This document shows positions 59,274-64,000 of a stretch of DNA of 64,000 nucleotides, one piece after another (position 1 is the first letter of the stretch; the number at the start of each line of letters is the position of its first letter). The notes under the pieces were generated by a model. It was not told the DNA's origin. It was given only the letters and a program-made list of their open reading frames with translations, and searched no databases. The position numbers and the translations under genes are program-made. Source of the DNA: Prosthecodimorpha staleyi (GTDB lineage Bacteria; Pseudomonadota; Alphaproteobacteria; Rhizobiales; Ancalomicrobiaceae); assembly GCF_018729455.1 (NCBI RefSeq), contig NZ_JAHHZF010000007.1, positions 310,001 to 374,000 on the forward strand, read 5' to 3'.

Positions 59274-60710
59274 GTGAGTTTTGTCGAACGCCACGGGCTC
59301 CAGACCGTGGAGCGCCGGGACGCCGCCCGACGCGTCGCCGAGATCGTCCGCAGCGAGAAGCTCGAACTGGTCCGCCTGTCCTTTCCGGACCAGCACGGCA
59401 TCCTGCGCGGCAAGACGCTGGTCGCCGAGGAGGCCCTGAAGGCCCTCGACGGCGGCTGCACCCTGTCCACGACGATGTTCGCCAAGGACACCTCGCACCG
59501 CTCGGTGTTCCCGGTCTTCACCACCAATGGCGGCTTCGGCATGCCGGAAATGCAGGGCGCGGCGGATGCGCTGATGATCCCGGACCCGGACAGCTTCCGC
59601 GTCCTGCCCTGGGCCGAGAAGACCGGCTGGCTGCTGTGCGATGCCCATTTCCACGACGGCCGGCCGGTGCCCTTCGCCACGCGCCATCTCTATCGCACCG
59701 TTCTGCAATCGCTCGCCGCGCGCGGCTACGAGTTCATGGCCGGGCTCGAGGTGGAGTTCCACGTCTTCAAGGTCGAAGACGCTCATATGCGGCCGGCCGA
59801 TGCCGGGCAGCCGGGCGAGCCGCCCGCGGTCAGCCTGCTGTCACACGGCTACCAGTATCTGACCGAGCAGCGCTTCGACCAGATCGCGCCGGTTCTCGAT
59901 ATCGTCCGCCGCGACATCCAGGCCATGGGCCTGCCACTCCGGTCGGTTGAGGTCGAGTTCGGCCCGAGCCAGTGCGAATTCACCTTCCAGCCCACGGCCG
60001 GCTTGCTGCCGGCCGATCTCATGGTGCTGTTCCGCAGCGCCGTGAAGCAGATCTGCCGCCGGCACGGCTATCACGCCACCTTCATGTGCCGGCCCCGGAT
60101 CCCGAACGTGGTCTCGTCGGGCTGGCACCTGCACCAATCGCTGGTCGACCGCACCACCGGCACCAATGCCTTCATGGCCGACGCGCCGGGCGCTCCGCTG
60201 TCGGCGGCCGGACAGGGTTATCTGGCCGGCCTCCTCGACCACGCGCGTGCCGCGACGGTGTTCAGCACGCCGACCATCAACGGCTACAAGCGCTATCGCT
60301 CCTTCTCGCTGGCACCGGACCGCGCGGTCTGGGCGCGCGACAACCGCGGCGCCATGATCCGCGTGCTCGGCGGCCCCGGCGATCCGGGTACGCGGCTGGA
60401 AAACCGCGTCGGCGAGCCGGCCGCCAATCCCTATCTCTACATGGCGTCGCAGGTGCTGGCCGGCATGGACGGCATGGCGCGCGCGCTCGATCCCGGTCCG
60501 TCGGCGGACGTGCCCTACGAAGCCGACCGGCCGCTGTTGCCCCGGACGCTGCAGGAGGCGGTGGCCGCTCTCGATGCCGACACCTTCTTCCGTAGTGCGA
60601 TGGGCGATACATTCGTCGACTACTACGTGCATATCAAGACGGCCGAGATTGCCCGCTTCCAAGCAGAGGTGACGGATTGGGAGCATCGGGAGTATTTCGA
60701 GATCTTCTGA
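59274..60710 (+). CDS. Glutamine-synthetase-like gamma-glutamyl amide synthetase
   Basis: 478-residue GS-fold ligase. Metal and substrate motifs are GLEVEFHVF, VEVEFGPSQCEFTF, the ATP segment ATFMCRP (ATFMAKP in true GS), SGWHLHQSL and the late LENRVGEPAANPYLYMASQ. It belongs with the divergent GS-like enzymes (gamma-glutamylmethylamide, -putrescine or -anilide synthetases) rather than housekeeping GlnA. The GTG at 59274 has GGAG eight bases upstream; a GTG at 59265 is the alternative. It lies 60 bases after the Rieske gene, suggesting that an amine is gamma-glutamylated in this pathway. Confidence 0.88.
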   Translation: MSFVERHGLQTVERRDAARRVAEIVRSEKLELVRLSFPDQHGILRGKTLVAEEALKALDGGCTLSTTMFAKDTSHRSVFPVFTTNGGFGMPEMQGAADALMIPDPDSFRVLPWAEKTGWLLCDAHFHDGRPVPFATRHLYRTVLQSLAARGYEFMAGLEVEFHVFKVEDAHMRPADAGQPGEPPAVSLLSHGYQYLTEQRFDQIAPVLDIVRRDIQAMGLPLRSVEVEFGPSQCEFTFQPTAGLLPADLMVLFRSAVKQICRRHGYHATFMCRPRIPNVVSSGWHLHQSLVDRTTGTNAFMADAPGAPLSAAGQGYLAGLLDHARAATVFSTPTINGYKRYRSFSLAPDRAVWARDNRGAMIRVLGGPGDPGTRLENRVGEPAANPYLYMASQVLAGMDGMARALDPGPSADVPYEADRPLLPRTLQEAVAALDADTFFRSAMGDTFVDYYVHIKTAEIARFQAEVTDWEHREYFEIF

Positions 60711-60903
60711 AACCGTAGTTCTGTCGGCAGGTCGCCAGTCGGCGGAACGGTCCGGGCGTACATGCCGCGGCACAAGTGGCGCGCGCTCGGGACACGGTTT
60801 GTCGGCACTGTGCGATCATGAGATTGACTGATTGCTGGAATGGCCGGAATTGATGGGACGTCCAGGGCCGGCGCACGCCGCCGAGGCCGGGGAGAGGTGA
60901 GGC

Positions 60904-61710
60904 ATGCTCGACGAGACTGCAACGACTGACGACAAGCCCCGCGACTTCGTGGCGTCGCTGGAGCACGGATTGAGCGTGCTGATGAGTTTCGATGCCGCCA
61001 ATCCGAGCATGAGCCTGTCGCAGGTTGCCGACCGTACCGGCATGACGCGCGCCGGCGCCCGGCGCTACCTGCTCACGCTGGCCCATCTCGGCTTCATCGC
61101 GCGCGACGGCCGCTCCTTCCGGCTGACCCCCAAAGTCCTCAATCTCGGCTACTCCTACCTGTCGGCCCTGCCTTTCTCGGAATTCGCCATGCCGCTCCTG
61201 GAGGCGGCGAGCGCCGCCTCGGAGCAGACGGTGGCGCTGGCGGTCCGCGACGGGACGGAATCGGTCTACACCGCACGTGCCATCGCCCAGCGCGCCCTGG
61301 CGGTGACGGTCCCGGTCGGACGGCGGCTGCCGCTGATCTCGACCTCGACCGGCCGGGCGATGTTGGCCTTCGATACGCCGGAGGCGATCGACCGCCTGAT
61401 CGAGACCAGCCGGCCGGTGCTGCTGACCGACAAGACCACGGTCGACCCGCAACTGCTCCGGCGCGAACTGGAACTGGTGCGCAGCCGCGGCTACGCCCTG
61501 GTAGAACAGGAGGTCGAGGTCGGCGTGCGCTCGCTGGCGGTTCCGTTCTTCGACAGCCAGCAGAAGGTCGCCGGGGCGGTGACGGCGCTGACCAGCATGA
61601 GCGCGGTCTCGACCCGGCAGCTGCTGTCGGACATCTTCCCGATCGTGCGCCATGTCGCGGTCCAGTTGGAAACCGCCCTCAAGGCCGGTCGGGGCGACGT
61701 CTTCACCTGA
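60904..61710 (+). CDS. IclR-family transcriptional regulator
   Basis: 268-residue regulator. The winged HTH lies near residues 20-80 (MSLSQVADRTGMTRAGARRYLLTLAHLGFIARDG) and the IclR effector domain follows (VPVGRRLPLISTSTGRAML, RSRGYALVEQEVEVGVRSLAVPFFD). The style is that of PcaR/PobR-type controllers of aromatic and amine catabolism. The ATG at 60904 follows GGGGAGAGGTGAGGC. It lies 193 bases after the GS-like gene on the same strand and is the best candidate to bind the GAACA-N2-TGTTC sites. Confidence 0.92.
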   Translation: MLDETATTDDKPRDFVASLEHGLSVLMSFDAANPSMSLSQVADRTGMTRAGARRYLLTLAHLGFIARDGRSFRLTPKVLNLGYSYLSALPFSEFAMPLLEAASAASEQTVALAVRDGTESVYTARAIAQRALAVTVPVGRRLPLISTSTGRAMLAFDTPEAIDRLIETSRPVLLTDKTTVDPQLLRRELELVRSRGYALVEQEVEVGVRSLAVPFFDSQQKVAGAVTALTSMSAVSTRQLLSDIFPIVRHVAVQLETALKAGRGDVFT

Positions 61711-61732
61711 CCGATCGTCTGTGCCCGGCCCC

Positions 61733-61746
61733 GGGCTTGCCCGCCC
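61733..61746. terminator. GC-rich palindrome after the IclR gene
   Basis: GCCCGG-CC-CCGGGC is a perfect inverted repeat 22 bases after the IclR stop. The loop is only two bases and only TT follows, so it is a poor intrinsic terminator, but it is the only structure between the convergent IclR and PepSY genes. Confidence 0.25.
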
Positions 61747-61817
61747 TACGTGCGCGGCGCGAGAGGGCGAGAATGCCCGACCGCCGAGGTCCGGTCCGGG
61801 CCGGTCGCGTTTGCGGG

Positions 61818-62126
61818 TCAATCGTGATCATCGTCGCCGTGGCGGTGATCGCGGCCGCGGCCCTCTCCCCTGCGGCCGACCATCGCCAGAGTGGCAGGAT
61901 CGAACCGGCCCTGCAGCCGCTCTCCGGCGGCGTTGACCGCGTGGACGCGATAGCAGCCGTCATGGGCGCGGATCATTTCGACCGTCCAACCCTCGGCCTC
62001 GAGCTTGCGCTGCAAGGCCTCGCGGGGCTGCCAGTCGGCCAGCGGCACCCGACAATAGGAATCCGCCGCCACCGGACCGGAGCCGAGCGCGAGGAAAAGC
62101 AGAATGGTGCCGGCGATGCGGATCAC
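61818..62126 (-). CDS. PepSY-domain exported protein
   Basis: 102-residue secreted protein with a signal peptide (VIRIAGTILLFLALGSGPVAA). It carries a PepSY-like fold (REALQRKLEAEGWTVEMIRAHDGCYRVHAVNAAGERLQGRFDPATLAMV) and a tail very rich in His and Asp that may bind metal. The GTG at 62126 has GGAG eight bases upstream. Two cysteines in the mature protein could form a disulfide. It is divergent from an OmpR/kinase pair, the common setting for PepSY proteins regulated by two-component systems. Confidence 0.82.
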   Translation of the reverse strand: MIRIAGTILLFLALGSGPVAADSYCRVPLADWQPREALQRKLEAEGWTVEMIRAHDGCYRVHAVNAAGERLQGRFDPATLAMVGRRGEGRGRDHRHGDDDHD

Positions 62127-62264
62127 GGAGGCGTCTCCAGTAGGGCGACACGAGGCCGATCGGACCACGTCAGGCTGACGATGGGCTGAACGCCGCGAAA
62201 AAAATCCCGATCCGCCCTTCGCCCGACCGCGCTAGGTTGCCGAAGCGGCCGAAGCGGGGGCGTG

Positions 62265-62936
62265 ATGCGGATACTTCTCGTCGAAGACGACATGGTGCTC
62301 GGCCAGGCCGTGCGCGACCAGCTCGTCGCCGACGGCCATTCCGTCGACTGGACGACCCGCGTTGCCTCGGCTTCCGACGCCGTCCGCGCCGCCATTTTCG
62401 ACCTCGTCCTGCTCGACCTGATGCTGCCCGATGGCCGGGGGCTCGATTTCCTGAAGGGCCGTCGCGTCGGCGGAGATGTCACCCCGGTGGTCATCCTCAC
62501 CGCCCGCGACCAGATCTCCGACCGCATTGCCGGCCTCGACGCCGGTGCCGACGACTACATGGTGAAGCCCTTCGACCTCAAGGAACTTTCCGCCCGTGTC
62601 CGCGCCGTCGGCCGGCGCTATTCCGGCAATCCGAACCCGCTCGTCACCCACGGCGACCTGGAGATCGATCTCGCCGGACGCACGGTCCGTCGCGGCGGCA
62701 AGGTGGTGGCGCTGACCCAGCGCGAGTGGGCACTCTTCGAGGCTTTCGTGGAGCGTCCGAACGCGCTTCTTTCCAAGACGCAGTTGGAGGAACGGCTCTA
62801 TTCCTTCGACGCCGAGATCGAGAGCAACACCATCGAGGTCTATATCGCGCGGCTGCGCAAAAAGGTCGGTGCTGAGACGATCGAGACGGTGCGCGGCATG
62901 GGTTACCGCCTTGGCAGCCCGGGGCGTCGGCCGTGA
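62265..62936 (+). CDS. OmpR-family response regulator
   Basis: 223-residue two-domain regulator. The receiver has acidic pocket E7/D8/D9, phospho-acceptor D51 in LVLLDLMLPDG and Lys in MVKPFD. The winged-helix effector domain spans about residues 128-218 (LTQREWALFEAF, NTIEVYIARLRKKVG, ETVRGMGYRL). This is the QseB/PmrA-like type. The ATG at 62265 is chosen; the GTG directly before it is an alternative. It overlaps the kinase by four bases. Confidence 0.94.
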   Translation: MRILLVEDDMVLGQAVRDQLVADGHSVDWTTRVASASDAVRAAIFDLVLLDLMLPDGRGLDFLKGRRVGGDVTPVVILTARDQISDRIAGLDAGADDYMVKPFDLKELSARVRAVGRRYSGNPNPLVTHGDLEIDLAGRTVRRGGKVVALTQREWALFEAFVERPNALLSKTQLEERLYSFDAEIESNTIEVYIARLRKKVGAETIETVRGMGYRLGSPGRRP

Positions 62937-64000
62937 GAGCCGCGCTCCGCTTCGCCGGACGCAGTCTGCGCCGCCGCCTGGCCTTCGGGATCGGCATCGG
63001 CATGGCGATCCTCTGGCTCGCGGCCGCCACCGTCGCGGGCCTTGTCCTGCGCCACGAGATCGATGAGGTGTTCGACAGCGCGCTCCAGGAAGTCGCCCAG
63101 CGCGTCCTGCCGCTTGCCTATGCCGAGGTGCTGGCACGCGACAGCGACGAACCGCAGCGCGTGCCCCCAGTCGGCCCGCACCGGGAATATATCACCTACG
63201 TGGTGCGCGACGCCGCCGGGACGGTGCTCCTCCAGTCGAGCGACGCCGACCGCTCCGCCATCCCGAAGGACCTCACCCACGGCTTCGCCACCACCGCGAC
63301 GCTGCGCACCTATACCGAGGCCGCCGTGCAAGGCACCATCCTGGTCACCACCGCGGAGGACCTCGCCCATCGTGGCGCGGCCGTCCGCAAGGCGGTCCTG
63401 GCGCTGCTCTGGCCGCTCGCCGCCCTGGTGCCGGTGGCGGTCGCCGGTGTCTGGCTCGCCGTATGGCTCACGCTGCGTCCGGTCCTGGAGTTCAGCAGCG
63501 GGCTGGAAGCGCGCGGGCGCGGCAATCTCTCGGCCGTGTCGATCGAGGGCCTGCCGGACGAGATCCTGCCGCTTGCCGATGCGGTCAATGCGCTGATCGC
63601 CCGCCTGCGCAGCGCTCTGGAGGCCGAACGCGGGTTCACGGCCAACAGCGCCCACGAACTGCGCACCCCGATCGCCGCTGCGCTCGCCCAGACCCAGCGG
63701 CTCGTCGCCGAACTCGCCGACGAACCGCGTCGCGAGCGGGCCCGGGCGATCGAACAGTCCTTGCGCCGGCTGTCGCGGCTGTCCGAAAAGCTGCTGCAAC
63801 TCGCCAAGGCGGAAGGCGGCGGGCTGGTCTCCGAGCACCCGGCGCCGCTCGGGCCGGTGCTACGCCTGATCGTCGAAGAACTCGACCGCCAGTTCGATTG
63901 CAGCGAACGGCTGGATGTCGCGATCCCGCCCGACGGCGGGCCTGCGCTGGACCTCGATCCGGACGCCTTTGCGGTGCTTGCCCGCAACCTGGTCGAAAAC
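62933..64000 (+). CDS. Sensor histidine kinase (partial, cut by right edge)
   Basis: 356 residues lie in the window, from a GTG at 62933 that overlaps the regulator stop. Two transmembrane helices (about residues 18-40 and 150-180) flank a periplasmic sensor of some 110 residues. A HAMP-like linker is followed by the H-box with H241 in NSAHELRTPIAAAL. The window ends in the N-box (RNLVEN) of the ATPase domain. The pair resembles QseC/PmrB-type systems. The PepSY protein opposite may be a target. Confidence 0.93.
   Translation, partial: MRAALRFAGRSLRRRLAFGIGIGMAILWLAAATVAGLVLRHEIDEVFDSALQEVAQRVLPLAYAEVLARDSDEPQRVPPVGPHREYITYVVRDAAGTVLLQSSDADRSAIPKDLTHGFATTATLRTYTEAAVQGTILVTTAEDLAHRGAAVRKAVLALLWPLAALVPVAVAGVWLAVWLTLRPVLEFSSGLEARGRGNLSAVSIEGLPDEILPLADAVNALIARLRSALEAERGFTANSAHELRTPIAAALAQTQRLVAELADEPRRERARAIEQSLRRLSRLSEKLLQLAKAEGGGLVSEHPAPLGPVLRLIVEELDRQFDCSERLDVAIPPDGGPALDLDPDAFAVLARNLVEN

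Overview
The window is GC-rich (roughly two thirds G+C by eye) and densely packed, with many 4-bp ATGA/GTGA stop-start overlaps. Its content is dominated by ABC uptake systems and catabolic enzymes. Codon use, Tat-type binding proteins, the mix of ABC, HyuAB and SoxBDAG modules, and TTGAC-like -35 boxes with weak -10 boxes suggest a free-living or plant/soil-associated alphaproteobacterium, most likely of the Hyphomicrobiales (Rhizobiales). This is inferred; the window has no rRNA or other marker gene. No tRNA, rRNA, IS element, phage gene or CRISPR array was recognised.

Left part (1-15.2 kb). A MalFGK-type sugar ABC operon runs off the left edge on the minus strand. Next come two convergent, overlapping paralogous small HTH proteins, then an enolase-superfamily sugar-acid dehydratase followed by a complete PotDABC-type ABC importer. 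An OFA-family MFS carrier follows, preceded by an excellent sigma-54 promoter. Directly downstream lie an NtrC-type response regulator with the GAFTGA sigma-54 loop and its Cache-type sensor kinase.

Middle part (15.2-37.4 kb). An HyuA/HyuB hydantoinase/oxoprolinase pair (with a 20-bp operator-like palindrome) and a TetR regulator come first. A large acyl-CoA catabolic regulon follows: thioesterase, second TetR regulator, crotonase, two paralogous branched-chain-type binding proteins, three SDRs, an acyl-CoA ligase, two acyl-CoA dehydrogenases, a second crotonase, a VOC protein and LivHMGF. Four promoters in this stretch share the element TCGAAA-N2-GAATT just upstream of the -35 box. In two of them it extends to the palindrome TCGAAA-N2-GAATTC-N2-TTTCGA. 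It is a strong candidate operator for a local TetR protein. The growth substrate is unknown: import, CoA activation, dehydrogenation and crotonase steps are present, but no thiolase is.

Right part (37.4-64 kb). A TRIC/UPF0126 membrane protein and a P1B-4 heavy-metal ATPase are followed by an amine/amino-acid catabolic island. On the minus strand this island holds a RidA protein, a cytoplasmic gamma-glutamyltransferase-like enzyme, a Dpp/Opp-type ABC importer, a class III aminotransferase, heterotetrameric sarcosine-oxidase-like soxBDAG, a D-cysteine desulfhydrase/ACC-deaminase-fold enzyme and an aldehyde dehydrogenase. On the plus strand it holds a Rieske oxygenase, a glutamine-synthetase-like (gamma-glutamyl-amide forming) enzyme and an IclR regulator. 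A motif GAACA-N2-TGTTC stands upstream of the aldehyde dehydrogenase and Rieske units, with a weaker copy before the Dpp operon. This makes a three-operon IclR regulon plausible. Taken together the island looks like an uncharacterised route for an N-methylated or otherwise N-substituted amine. The window closes with a PepSY protein divergent from an OmpR/EnvZ-like two-component system that is cut by the right edge.
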